From: BOG-908 sp963692875
GTDB lineage: Bacteria; Pseudomonadota; Alphaproteobacteria; Acetobacterales; Acetobacteraceae
Assembly: GCA_965198755.1 (NCBI GenBank)
Contig: OZ240673.1
Location: 4,154,001-4,218,000, forward strand
DNA: 64,000 nt
Reading direction: 5' to 3'
Shown here: positions 32,953 through 40,702 of the stretch, piece by piece
Numbering within the stretch: position 1 is the first letter of the stretch
How the letters are laid out: each line of letters begins with the position of its first letter
Made by a program: the position numbers and the translations under genes
Notes under the pieces: model-generated
Database searches by the model: none
What the model was told of the DNA's origin: nothing
Seen by the model: only the letters and a program-made list of their open reading frames with translations

Positions 32953-33777
32953 GTGTTCAGCACCGCTCATGCCAACGAACTGGACCTTCTCCTCCGCGCC
33001 GCCGCACGCGCCGAGATCATGCCGCGTTTCCGCCATCTCGGCGCCGGCGCCGTGCGCACCAAGACCGGGCCGCTGGACCTGGTCACCGACGCGGACGTCG
33101 CCGCCGAGGCGATGATCACGCAGGGCCTGACCCGCCTGCATCCGGGTTGCCTCGTCGTCGGCGAGGAGGCCACTGCCGCGGATGCCGGGCTGCTGCAGCG
33201 TCTCGCCGGTGCGGACCTGGCCTTCGTGGTGGATCCGGTCGACGGCACGTCGAACTTCGCTGCCGGCCTGCCGCTGTTCGGCACCATGGCGGCGGCCATC
33301 ATGCGCGGCGAGGTGGTTGCCTGCGTCATCCACGACCCGGTGCTCGACACGTCGTCCATTGCGGTGCGCGGCGAGGGCGCATGGGAGCAGGATGCGCACG
33401 GCGCCCTCACTGACCTGCACGTGGCCAGGCCGGTACCTCTCTCGCAGATGTCGGGTGCCGTCTCGTGGCGTTACCTGGCACCCGACCTGCGGGGCAACGT
33501 GCTGGCCAACCTTGGCAAGCTCGCGCAGAGCTACGATTTTCGCTGTGCGGCTCACGAGTATCGCATGCTGGCGGCGGGGCACTGCCAGTTCCTGATGTTC
33601 AACCGGCTAATGCCGTGGGACCACTTGCCCGGCTGGCTGCTGCATCGCGAGGCGGGCGGATACGCGGCGCGGTTCGACGGCTCGGATTACCGGCCGGGCA
33701 TGCTGGATGGCGGGTTGATCTGCACGCCGGACGAGGACAGCTACCTGGCGCTGCGCGAGGCTTTGCTCGGCGGGTGA
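32953..33777 (+). CDS. Inositol monophosphatase-family phosphatase
   Basis: Mg-dependent phosphomonoesterase of 274 aa. Metal-site motifs are KTGPLDLVTDADVAAE, VVGEEAT (Glu-Glu), DPVDGTSNFAAGLPLFG and the C-terminal WDHLPGWLLHREAGG. Members include inositol-1-phosphatase, histidinol-phosphatase HisN and fructose-bisphosphatase-like enzymes; with hisG and hisD elsewhere in the window a HisN role is possible but unproven. GTG 32953 is used; it follows the remains of repeat R27 by 8 bp, so its ribosome binding site lies in or beside the repeat. Monocistronic. Confidence 0.88.
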   Translation: MFSTAHANELDLLLRAAARAEIMPRFRHLGAGAVRTKTGPLDLVTDADVAAEAMITQGLTRLHPGCLVVGEEATAADAGLLQRLAGADLAFVVDPVDGTSNFAAGLPLFGTMAAAIMRGEVVACVIHDPVLDTSSIAVRGEGAWEQDAHGALTDLHVARPVPLSQMSGAVSWRYLAPDLRGNVLANLGKLAQSYDFRCAAHEYRMLAAGHCQFLMFNRLMPWDHLPGWLLHREAGGYAARFDGSDYRPGMLDGGLICTPDEDSYLALREALLGG

Positions 33778-33917
33778 CAGCGAGGCTTCTCGCCGGAGAT
33801 GTGCGTCAACGCCTGCGCGGCGACTGGCAGTTGCGTAACGAAGGTAGGCCGGTCCCGGCCGAAGGTGAGCGTCGTGCGCGTAGCCGAAGCGCGATGTGTC
33901 AAGCGTCTACGACGGCG

Positions 33918-33960
33918 CGCAAAAGCGTATCTCTCTCGAAACAGAAGGCCTGCGCTTGCC
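33918..33960 (-). repeat. Decayed XY repeat Y arm
   Basis: GCAAAAGCGTATCTCTCTCG, AAACAGAAGGCC and TGCGCTTGCC follow the order and spacing of an inner stem plus Ya arm plus outer flank, with many substitutions. The rest of 33778-33998 shows no gene. Confidence 0.5.
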
Positions 33961-33998
33961 TTTTGCGGCTTTCTGTTTTTCGCGCTTGGAGCACGCCG

Positions 33999-34190
33999 TC
34001 AGGCGACGCGGACTTCCGGCAGGTGCCAGGCGTGGGTGCGGACTTCCTCTTCGAGCAGGACGTAGATCCAGTCGACGATGGTTTCCGCCTCGTCGGCGCG
34101 CTGGTGTTCCTGCGCCTGGTCGGCCGCCCTGAGTAGGGCCGTGACCGTCGGCGGCACGTTGTGATGGTAGCCAGCAGAACGCGATGCCAT
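33999..34190 (-). CDS. Small protein of unknown function
   Basis: Protein of 63 aa, hydrophilic, helical, with several His (SAGYHHNVPPTVTALLRAAD) and an acidic C-terminal half (ADEAETIVDWIYVLLEEEV). It is supported by a strong ribosome binding site (AGGAGG, 7 nt before ATG 34190 on the minus strand) and by normal codon composition. No family recognised. About 97 bp upstream lies a perfect 17-bp palindrome that may be an operator, in an unusually AT-rich stretch. Confidence 0.6.
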   Translation of the reverse strand: MASRSAGYHHNVPPTVTALLRAADQAQEHQRADEAETIVDWIYVLLEEEVRTHAWHLPEVRVA

Positions 34191-34286
34191 ACTCTACCTC
34201 CTGTTTCTCAACCGTAGCGTTAAGGAGTAGGTCCGGCGCCAAGATTAAGCAATATCCGGTTTGATATCGTTCCGATCGGATCAATT

Positions 34287-34303
34287 AACAGTTATTAACT
34301 GTT
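34287..34303. promoter_or_regulatory. Candidate operator palindrome
   Basis: AACAGTTA-T-TAACTGTT is a perfect 8-bp inverted repeat around one base, with CCGATCGG 8 bp to its left. It lies in an AT-rich segment upstream of the 63-aa gene. A dimeric regulator site is plausible. Confidence 0.4.
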
Positions 34304-34343
34304 GCAGATGCGCTACATTTCACCAAGCGGCGGGCTACGGAAA

Positions 34344-34413
34344 AAGCAAGCGGTTCTTCTTTGAAAAAAGAACCGCTTGCTTTCTATGAGCAGCATCAAC
34401 GCCTCTTGGTATT
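34344..34413. repeat. XY repeat R29: solo X arm with outer module
   Basis: AAGCAAGCGG-TTCTTCTTTG-AAAAAAGAAC-CGCTTGCTT is one 39-bp near-perfect palindrome: an X arm whose left and right flanks are both the outer type, with no core and no Y arm. The module TCTATGAGCAGCATC..TTGGTATTG follows. Confidence 0.85.
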
Positions 34414-34506
34414 GATGTGCCAGCTTTCCGCGATGGGCGGAACGGGCGCGTGGCTCATTGCCTACCACCAGCGGCCCTGGATCTTGACCCTTTGAAGTCC
34501 GGCAGG

Positions 34507-34674
34507 AAGGCAAGGCCTTCCTTTCTGAAGAAAAGAAGCAAAAGACTTTTGGTCCGGCTGTCGCGGACGTTTCTGCAAAGCGCGCCCAAGGGAACAAAAG
34601 TTTTTTGGTTCTTTTTTTCAAAAAAGAACCGCTTGCTTTGCTTGTCACCGGTCAAAACTTAAGACGGTTGGTAT
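34507..34674 (+). repeat. XY repeat R30 (F) with right outer module
   Basis: Yb arm left (one mutated base), X arm right, core CTGTCGCGGACGTTTCTGC..CAAGGGAAC; module CTTGTCACCGGTCAAAAC..GGTTGGTATA to 34674. The preceding AAGTCCGGCAGG also precedes R26. Confidence 0.92.
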
Positions 34675-34696
34675 AAGAACAAGCTTTGCGCTTCTG

Positions 34697-35122
34697 TCAG
34701 TCGCCCTCCGGCTTGCGCCGCATCGCCTTGGTGCCGGACCGCACCGTCTTCGACGTCAGACGGCGCTCCTGCGAGCCAAGCGTCGGGCGCGTTGCCCGCC
34801 GCCGCACCGGGGCTATGGCCGCCTCGCGGATCATCTCCATCAGGCGCGCCAACGCGTCTTCGCGGTTGCGCGGCTGCGAGCGGTAGCGCTGCGCGCTGAT
34901 CACGATGACCCCGTCCTGAGTCATCCTGCTGCCGGCAATGCGCGACAGACGCACCTTCACCGCGTCCGGCAGTGACGGCGAGGCGCGGGCGTCGAACCGC
35001 AACTCGACCGCGGTGGACACCTTGTTGACGTTCTGCCCGCCCGGGCCGGAACTGAGCACGAAGCGTTCGCTCAGCTCGGACTCGTCGAGCGACAGAGCGG
35101 GGGTGATCCTCAGGCGTGCCAC
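34697..35122 (-). CDS. arfB: Alternative ribosome-rescue factor ArfB (YaeJ)
   Basis: Peptidyl-tRNA hydrolase of 141 aa that frees ribosomes stalled on truncated mRNAs. The GGQ domain is SERFVLSSGPGGQNVNKVST (GGQ at about 28-30) and the C-terminal tail is basic (RRRATRPTLGSQERRLTSKTVRSGTKAMRRKPEGD), inserting in the empty mRNA channel. It lacks the codon-recognition domains of RF1/RF2. Start ATG 35122 is standard. This is the third GGQ protein gene of the window beside prfA and prfB. It is isolated between repeats R30 and R31. Confidence 0.93.
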   Translation of the reverse strand: MARLRITPALSLDESELSERFVLSSGPGGQNVNKVSTAVELRFDARASPSLPDAVKVRLSRIAGSRMTQDGVIVISAQRYRSQPRNREDALARLMEMIREAAIAPVRRRATRPTLGSQERRLTSKTVRSGTKAMRRKPEGD

Positions 35123-35146
35123 GGCCGGGCACCTTGAAGGGCGAAA

Positions 35147-35281
35147 GGCAAGGCAAGCGGTTCTTTTTTGAAAAAAAGAACCAAGAAACTTTTGTTCTCT
35201 TGGGTGCGCGCTGCAGGAAGCGCCGCGACAGCAGGGCTAAAAGTGTTTTGCTGCTTTTCAAAAAAGCAGGCCTGGCCTGCT
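35147..35281 (-). repeat. XY repeat R31 (R)
   Basis: X arm left with AAGAAACTTTTG inner stem, Yd arm right shortened by three T; core TCTTGGG..GCGCCGCGACAGCAGG. Ends GGCCTGGCCTGC, a modified outer flank. Confidence 0.88.
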
Positions 35282-35289
35282 TGGCTTAC

Positions 35290-35305
35290 GCTGTCGCGCG
35301 ACAGC
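35290..35305. repeat. Solo core palindrome
   Basis: GCTGTCGCGCGACAGC is a perfect 16-bp palindrome made of two facing copies of the CTGTCGCG motif of XY cores, without arms, 8 bp after R31. Confidence 0.6.
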
Positions 35306-35371
35306 ATACCCCGCGCAAAACCTCGCAGCGGCCTGTCGGCTGCTGCGCATTCCGGTGATGCAACGTCTACT

Positions 35372-36091
35372 TCAACCCGGACCTGCCAGGCTTTGCTTGG
35401 GCAGCGCGAACCCAGCAAACTGACGAACGAGTGCCAGCCCCACCACGCCCAGGGCGAGCAGGAACGTTGCCAGCGTGCCGGGCTCCGGCACGCTGATGGC
35501 GGTCTGCACGTATTTCGCCGGCATGCCGCCGGGGCCGGTGATGGAGGTCGCCAGGTTATAGCCGCCACCCTGCTGAAAGTAGAAAAGGTCGAACGCCGTG
35601 TAGCCGATGTTGAGATACATCGTTGTCACGTAGTTGCCGAGCCCTGCCTGGAAGTTCTGCTGCGCCACCACGCTGCCGCCGACTCTGATCTGGGCCGCGT
35701 CGTCCACCGCGTTGGAGCTGCTACCGAGGTTGAACGTGTAGTTTCCCGCGGTAGTGACGTTGAGGTAGCCACGCGCGTCGAACGCGAAGAAGCTGGGGCC
35801 CGTCGTGTCGTTGGCAGCAGCGGTCCCGGTGGCGTCCGCGCCGAAGAACGCTCCGATGGTGCTGCCGCCCGAGTAGTTGAAGCCGTCCACCGTGTTGATG
35901 AAGGTGTAGGCCGGCGAGACTGCCTGCAGCCTGGCTTGCTCGTTGCTGATGTCGGCCGAGGTGGGCGCGTAGTCGGTGCCCGGGATAGCGTGCCAGACGC
36001 TCTCCGTCAGCCCCGCCAGCGGCGTGGCCGCCGCCGGATGGGCCAGCAGGAGGCAGAGTGCAAGGCCGGCAATGGACGTTCTGGCGCGCAT
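35372..36091 (-). CDS. PEP-CTERM sorted exported protein
   Basis: Protein of 239 aa with an N-terminal signal peptide (MRARTSIAGLALCLLLAHPAAA) and a C-terminal PEP-CTERM signal: VPEPGTLATFLLALGVVGLALVRQ, that is motif, hydrophobic helix and basic tail. Such proteins are exported and cut by exosortase, usually with exopolysaccharide-rich envelopes. The body has a PA14-like or beta-sandwich appearance (YNYSGGSTIGAFFGADA, FFAFDARGYLNVTTAGNYTFNLGSSS). No exosortase gene lies in the window, but an exopolysaccharide locus does at 59-64 kb. About 15 residues follow the usual basic end. Start ATG 36091. Confidence 0.82.
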   Translation of the reverse strand: MRARTSIAGLALCLLLAHPAAATPLAGLTESVWHAIPGTDYAPTSADISNEQARLQAVSPAYTFINTVDGFNYSGGSTIGAFFGADATGTAAANDTTGPSFFAFDARGYLNVTTAGNYTFNLGSSSNAVDDAAQIRVGGSVVAQQNFQAGLGNYVTTMYLNIGYTAFDLFYFQQGGGYNLATSITGPGGMPAKYVQTAISVPEPGTLATFLLALGVVGLALVRQFAGFALPKQSLAGPG

Positions 36092-36195
36092 GAACGTGGC
36101 AATCCTGATTTCGTTGCCAGACCAATAGGTATGTTCCGGTATCAAATCAAGATGATTATGTTCGATCCGAGTAGGGACCGAACTTTGCCCGAGAG

Positions 36196-36350
36196 AAGCA
36201 AGGCCTTCTTTTTTGAAAAAAAGAAGCAAAAAACTTTCGTTCCCTGCGCTGTTGCCGCGGTCTCGCGCCTACTGAGGCTGTCGAGTCGCGGATGCAGGCG
36301 AGGGAAGCAAAAGTTTTTTGGTCCTTTTTTTCAAAAAAGGACTGCTTGCC
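36196..36350 (+). repeat. XY repeat R32 (F, GTCC-type X arm)
   Basis: Yc arm left; X arm right GGTCC..GGAC. The core is long and divergent (GCTGTTGCCGCGG..CTGTCGAGTCGCGGATG) with two partial CTGTCGCG-like sites. Confidence 0.88.
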
Positions 36351-36379
36351 TTACTTGAGTTGCACGCAGCGTGCCCCGC

Positions 36380-37189
36380 TTAGCGCGCCGGCTTGCGGAA
36401 CTTCAGGATGAAGTTGTCACCCTCGCCGATCGCCGCGTATTTCGCGTGGTCCACCGCACCCATCTCGAAGGTTGGCGGCAGCGTCCAGACGCCCTTCGGC
36501 CAGTTTTTGGTATCTTTCGGGTTGGCGTCCAGCTCGGAGGACCCGTCCAGCACGAAACCGGCCTTCTGCGCCAGGGCCACGGTGTAGTCCTGCCGCACAT
36601 AGCCGCTCTCGGCTTTCGGGTCCTGCGGAACGCTGGTCAGGCCGCGATGCTCCTCGACGCCCAGCACCCCGCCCGGCTTCAGCGCCTTGAAGAACGCGGC
36701 GAAGGCCGGCTCGGCGTAGCCGCCGTCCATCCAGTTGTGCACGTTGCGGAAGGTCAGCACGAGGTCGGCCGAGCCGGGCGGTGCGACGTCGAAGTGGCCT
36801 GCGTCCATCGTGGTGTAGTGCAGCGCGTCGAAGCCGGGCCTGCCGGCCAACTTGGCGCGGAACTTGGCGGCGGCCGCGCCGTCGGTGGCGCCGGCCGGCA
36901 GCGCTTCGGTCAGGCTGCCATGGGCGGCCAGATAGGGGGCGAGGATCTCGGTCCAGTAGCCGCCGCCCGGCCACACCTCGACGACGGTGGAGTTTGGGCG
37001 CAGGCCGAAAAATGCGAGCTCGGCCTCCGGGTGGCGGGCCGGGTCGCGCGCCACGAAGTTGGCCGAGCGCGCGGGGGAGTGCACCGCCTGGCTGAGTGCC
37101 GCGTCCGTCGCCGCCCGGGCCGGGCCGGCGAGGAGAGCCGCAGTGCCCAGCGCCGCCATCAGCAGCGTCCTGCGTGTCCCTGTCTGCAT
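36380..37189 (-). CDS. Exported SAM-dependent methyltransferase-like protein
   Basis: Protein of 269 aa with a signal peptide (MQTGTRRTLLMAALGTAALLAGPARA) followed by a class I methyltransferase fold: STVVEVWPGGGYWTEILAPYL is the SAM-binding motif, then SADLVLTFRNVHNWMDGGYAEPAFAAFFKALKPGGVLGVEEHR. It resembles the predicted-methyltransferase COG4798 group, many of which carry signal peptides although SAM is cytoplasmic; their real activity is unresolved. ATG 37189 is selected because longer frames translate repeat R33. Isolated gene. Confidence 0.8.
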   Translation of the reverse strand: MQTGTRRTLLMAALGTAALLAGPARAATDAALSQAVHSPARSANFVARDPARHPEAELAFFGLRPNSTVVEVWPGGGYWTEILAPYLAAHGSLTEALPAGATDGAAAAKFRAKLAGRPGFDALHYTTMDAGHFDVAPPGSADLVLTFRNVHNWMDGGYAEPAFAAFFKALKPGGVLGVEEHRGLTSVPQDPKAESGYVRQDYTVALAQKAGFVLDGSSELDANPKDTKNWPKGVWTLPPTFEMGAVDHAKYAAIGEGDNFILKFRKPAR

Positions 37190-37292
37190 GTGCTGGTCTC
37201 CCGTGTGTTGGTCGGCCCGAAGCCCTGCGTCGCCTGGGGCAAAGACGCAAGAGGCTTGTGTACCGGCGTCGGAGCGCCCGACAAAATGTGTA

Positions 37293-37426
37293 AGGCAAGC
37301 AAGCGGTTCTTTTTTGAAAAAAAGAACCAAAAAACTTTTGTTCCCTTGGGCGCGTGCTGCAGAACCTTCGCGACAGCAGGGATAAAAGTCTTTTGCTTCT
37401 TTTCTTCAGAAAAGAAGGCCTTGCTT
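37293..37426 (-). repeat. XY repeat R33 (R)
   Basis: X arm left, Yb arm right, core CCCTTGGGCGCGTGCTGCAG..CGCGACAGCAGG. In the divergent gap between the methyltransferase-like gene and the GNAT gene. Confidence 0.93.
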
Positions 37427-37466
37427 CCTCGACGCCGCATGCCGAACGCCGCCAGACTGTCCTCGA

Positions 37467-38087
37467 ATGATTGACCACCCTGCCATCACGGTCCGGCGCT
37501 GCCTCGGCAGCGACATCGCCCCGCTGATCCCCGAGATCGCAGCGCTCCGAATCGGCGTGTTCCGCGCCTGGCCCTACCTCTACGACGGCGACGCCGCCTA
37601 CGAGGCCAATTACCTGCAGATTTACCTGCGCAGCCCGTCCGCCGCGGTGATCGTGGCGAGCCGGGAAGGTCGCATCGTCGGCGCGTCCACCTGTCTGAAG
37701 CTGACCGATGAGACGTCGGAAATCCAGGCGCCGTTCCTGCGCGCGGGCCTGGACCCCGCCGCGTTCTTCTATTTCGGCGAGAGCGTGCTGTTGCCGGAGT
37801 GCCGCGGCCAGGGCGTGGGTGTGGCGTTCTTCGCCGAGCGGGAGGCGCATGCGCGCGCGGTGTCGGACTGCGCCGCCAGCTGCTTCTGCGGCGTGGTGCG
37901 CCCGGACGGCCACCCCGCGCGCCCGGCCGGCTTCGTGCCGCTCGATGAGTTCTGGCGCCATCGCGGCTACACGCGGCGGGCGGACCTTGCCTGCCGGATG
38001 TCATGGCGCGACGTGGACGAGGCGGTGGAAACACAAAAGGAGCTGGTGTTCTGGACCAAGGACCTGCGCGGCCCGCCCGCCCCATGA
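37467..38087 (+). CDS. GNAT-family acetyltransferase-like protein
   Basis: Protein of 206 aa with a GNAT-like fold: VIVASREGRIVGASTCLKL (beta strands) and ESVLLPECRGQGVGVAFFAEREAHAR, in which CRGQGVG is the acetyl-CoA-binding R/QxxGxG motif. The N-terminal half (LRIGVFRAWPYLYDGDAAYEANYL) and C-terminal CGVVRPDGHPARP are characteristic of a subgroup coupled with nitrilase-family genes. The next gene starts inside the stop codon (ATGA at 38084), forming a three-gene operon. Substrate unknown. Confidence 0.84.
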   Translation: MIDHPAITVRRCLGSDIAPLIPEIAALRIGVFRAWPYLYDGDAAYEANYLQIYLRSPSAAVIVASREGRIVGASTCLKLTDETSEIQAPFLRAGLDPAAFFYFGESVLLPECRGQGVGVAFFAEREAHARAVSDCAASCFCGVVRPDGHPARPAGFVPLDEFWRHRGYTRRADLACRMSWRDVDEAVETQKELVFWTKDLRGPPAP

Positions 38088-38953
38088 CCCTGCGCCTGGG
38101 CGTCCTGGCCTACCCGGTCACCGCGCCGGCCGACGCCGCCAGCTTCGCCGCCAAGTTCGACGCGCTGGTGGCCGAAGGCGCCGCCAGCGGCGCCAAGCTG
38201 CTGGTGATGCCGGAATATGCCTGCGTGGAGCTGGCCGCCAGCCATTCCGGCGCAGGCGACGTGGCGCAGGAACTCGACGCTGTCTGCAGCCGGCGTGACT
38301 GGCTGATGGCGCTGTTCACCGCCACCGCGCGCCTTCACGGCGTGTGGCTGCTGCCCGGCACGCTGCCCTGGGCCGAGGGCGGCCGGGTGCGCAACCGCGC
38401 GCCGCTGATCAGCCCGGACGGCGACGTCGCCTTCCAGGACAAGCGCGTGATGACCCGCTTCGAAGCCGAACGCTGGACCATCCAGCCGGGCGAGAGGCCG
38501 CAGACCTTCGAGACGCCGTGGGGCAGGCTGGGCATCGCCATCTGCTACGACGTGGAGTTCCCCAGCCTGGTGCGCGCCCAGGTGGAGCAGGGCGCCTGGC
38601 TGATCCTGGCCCCTTCCTGCACCGACAGCCTGCACGGCTGGAACCGCGTCCGCCTCAGCGCCCGCGCCCGCGCGCTGGAGAACCAGTGCTTCGTGGCCGT
38701 CGCCTCCACCGTAGGCACCGCACCGGGCCTGGCCACGCTGGACGAGAACCACGGCACCGCTTCCGTGTTCGGCCCGGTGGACCGCGGCTTCGCCGAGGAC
38801 GGCGTGGTAGCCGCCGGCGTGCTGGACGCGCCGGGCTGGGTGTTTGCCGAGCTCGACCCCGCACGCCTGGACGCGGTGCGCGCGGACGGCGCGGTGCGCA
38901 ACCACCGCGATTGGCCAAGCCCGGCCAGCCTGCTTCCGGAGACACAGCAATGA
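38084..38953 (+). CDS. Carbon-nitrogen hydrolase (nitrilase superfamily)
   Basis: Amidase-like enzyme of 289 aa. The catalytic triad is Glu44 (LLVMPEYA), Lys120 (FQDKRVM) and Cys154 (AICYDVEFP). In many bacteria this group is fused or paired with a GNAT domain, as here, and probably hydrolyses an amide such as a deaminated glutathione-like or acylated compound; the exact substrate is open. It overlaps the genes on both sides by ATGA junctions (38084 and 38950), so GNAT, hydrolase and SnoaL-like protein are translationally coupled. Confidence 0.88.
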   Translation: MTLRLGVLAYPVTAPADAASFAAKFDALVAEGAASGAKLLVMPEYACVELAASHSGAGDVAQELDAVCSRRDWLMALFTATARLHGVWLLPGTLPWAEGGRVRNRAPLISPDGDVAFQDKRVMTRFEAERWTIQPGERPQTFETPWGRLGIAICYDVEFPSLVRAQVEQGAWLILAPSCTDSLHGWNRVRLSARARALENQCFVAVASTVGTAPGLATLDENHGTASVFGPVDRGFAEDGVVAAGVLDAPGWVFAELDPARLDAVRADGAVRNHRDWPSPASLLPETQQ

Positions 38954-39348
38954 CCCCAGACGCCCTGATCCGCGCCTACTACGACGCCTTCAACGCCGGC
39001 GATTTCGCCGGCATGGTGGCGCTGCTGACCGACGACGTGGCGCACGACGTCAACCAGGGCGAACGCCAGGTTGGCCGCGACGCGTTCGCCGGCTTCATGG
39101 CCAAGATGGACGCCTGCTACAGCGAGCGGCTGGAGAACATTGTGGTGTTCACCGGTACGGGCGAGCGTGCCGCCGCGGAGTTTACCGTGCACGGGACCTA
39201 CAAGGCCTCCGATGCGGGGCTGCCGCCGGCGACCGGGCAGACCTACATGCTGCCGGCGGGGGCGTTCTTTACGCTGCGGGATGGTCGGATCGCTCGGGTG
39301 ACGAACTATTATAATTTGAGTGACTGGTTGCGGCAGGTGGGAGGGTAG
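38950..39348 (+). CDS. SnoaL-like / ketosteroid isomerase-related protein
   Basis: Protein of 132 aa with the NTF2-like cone fold: DALIRAYYDAFNAGDFAGMVALLTDDVAHDVNQG at the start, AGAFFTLRDGRIARVTNYYNLSDWLRQV at the end. Such proteins are isomerases, hydrolases or binding partners. It is the last gene of the GNAT-hydrolase-SnoaL operon, a combination seen elsewhere, suggesting one small metabolic step. The stop is 4 nt from repeat R34. Confidence 0.82.
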   Translation: MTPDALIRAYYDAFNAGDFAGMVALLTDDVAHDVNQGERQVGRDAFAGFMAKMDACYSERLENIVVFTGTGERAAAEFTVHGTYKASDAGLPPATGQTYMLPAGAFFTLRDGRIARVTNYYNLSDWLRQVGG

Positions 39349-39352
39349 GAAG

Positions 39353-39484
39353 TAAGCAAGCAGTTCTTTTTTGAAAAAAAGAACCAAAAAACTTTTGTTC
39401 CCTTGGGCGCGCGTTGCAGAACTTTCGCGACAGCAGGACCAAAAGTTTTTTGCTGCTTTTTTTCAAAAAAGCAGGCCTTGCTTT
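39353..39484 (-). repeat. XY repeat R34 (R)
   Basis: X arm left, Yd arm right, core CCCTTGGGCGCGCGTTGCAG..CGCGACAGCAGG. Confidence 0.93.
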
Positions 39485-39504
39485 CTGCTTAACAGGCCCG
39501 CGCT

Positions 39505-39590
39505 CCGCCCGCGCGCACCCTGTGGAACGGTCCGCGACAGCCGTAACAAAAGCTTTTTGCTTCTTTTTCTCGAAAAAGAAGTCTTCTTGT
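39505..39590 (-). repeat. XY repeat R35 (R, X arm missing)
   Basis: Begins in the core (GGAACGGTCCGCGACAG) and keeps the Ya arm, followed by GTCTTCTTGTC. Second copy in the pair R34/R35; the TTG start of the LysR gene is 2 bases further on. Confidence 0.85.
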
Positions 39591-39591
39591 C

Positions 39592-40488
39592 TTGATCGAC
39601 AAACTCGCTTTCCTCGTCGCCCTCTCCCGAGAAAAACATTTCGGCCGCGCGGCGGAGGCCTGCGGCGTCACCCAGCCCACCCTGTCGGCCGGACTGAAGC
39701 AGCTGGAGACCACGCTGGGCGTGCTGCTGGTGCACCGCGCCGGCCGGTTCGGCGGCTTCACCCCGGAAGGCGAGCGCGTGCTGGCCTGGGCCCAGCGCAT
39801 CGTGGGCGACGCGCGGGCCATGCGCGACGAGGTGCGCGCGCTGCGGCAGGGCCTCTCCGGCCACCTGCGTCTGGCGGTGGTGCCGACGGCCCTGCCGGCG
39901 GTGGCCAGGCTGACCACGCCGCTGCGGCAGGCGCATCCGCAGGTGACATTTTCCGTGCGGTCCTGTCCGTCGGCGGAGGTGCTCTCGCTGGTCGAAAGTC
40001 TGCAGGCGGATGCGGGCCTGACCTATCTAGGCCGCGAACCGCTGGGGCGGGTGCGCAGCTGGCCGCTGTTCGAGGAGCGTTACCGGTTGCTGGTCTCGCA
40101 TAGCGCGCCGCTGGCCGGGCGCGCGGAGGTGGGCTGGGAGGACGTGGCGCGGTTGCCGCTCAGCCTGCTGACGCCGGACATGCAGAACCGCCGGATCATC
40201 GATGCGTGCCTGCAGGCCGCCGGCGGGGCGGCGGCGCCGGTGCTGGAGAGCAACTCGATGATCGTGTTGATCACCCACGTGGAGGCGGGCGGTTGGGCCA
40301 GCGTGATGCCGGCGCTGATTGCCGACACGCTGGGCCGTGCGGGGGGGGTGCGTTCGATCCCGATCCGGCAGAGCGCCGGCCACCCGGTCATCGGCCTGGT
40401 CTATCCACCCAGGGATCCACTGCTGCCGCTGACACAGGCAATGCTGCTGCAGGCGCAGCTGATCTTTTCAGCGCGCGATCAGGCATGA
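39592..40488 (+). CDS. LysR-family transcriptional regulator
   Basis: Regulator of 298 aa: an N-terminal helix-turn-helix (FLVALSREKHFGRAAEACGVTQPTLSAGLKQLETTLGVLLVHR) and a periplasmic-binding-fold effector domain with LRLAVVPTALPAV and ESNSMIVLITHVEAGGW. The start is TTG 39592 in the extreme end of repeat R35; no ATG fits. It lies upstream of fdsGBA in the same direction. FdsR-type LysR proteins control formate dehydrogenase operons in Cupriavidus and relatives, so that role is plausible here, with formate or a related acid as effector. The 214-bp gap to fdsG contains the half repeat R36. Confidence 0.85.
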   Translation: MIDKLAFLVALSREKHFGRAAEACGVTQPTLSAGLKQLETTLGVLLVHRAGRFGGFTPEGERVLAWAQRIVGDARAMRDEVRALRQGLSGHLRLAVVPTALPAVARLTTPLRQAHPQVTFSVRSCPSAEVLSLVESLQADAGLTYLGREPLGRVRSWPLFEERYRLLVSHSAPLAGRAEVGWEDVARLPLSLLTPDMQNRRIIDACLQAAGGAAAPVLESNSMIVLITHVEAGGWASVMPALIADTLGRAGGVRSIPIRQSAGHPVIGLVYPPRDPLLPLTQAMLLQAQLIFSARDQA

Positions 40489-40599
40489 TAGATTTGTTCT
40501 ATCGCAGCATGTGCGGCGCGCCCTTGCCGTTTGAGTGCAGATTGCCGATCTGAACGCATCGGAAAGCGTTTATCAAACGAAAACCAAGAAGCCCTTAGC

Positions 40600-40686
40600 G
40601 TCGCGGCAGATGTCAGCCGGGTTGTCCGCGACAGCGGGACAAAAGTTTTTCGCTTTTTTTTCAAAAAAGAAGGCCTTCGCTGCCCT
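40600..40686 (-). repeat. XY repeat R36 (R, X arm missing)
   Basis: Core fragment (TTGTCCGCGACAGCGGGAC) and a Yc-like arm with a T-rich, mutated left strand (CGCTTTTTTTTC..GAAGGCC). A reduced ACCAAGAAGCCCTTAGC stretch to the left may be decayed repeat. Confidence 0.75.
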
Positions 40687-40702
40687 TGGAGTGCGTCTTC
40701 CC

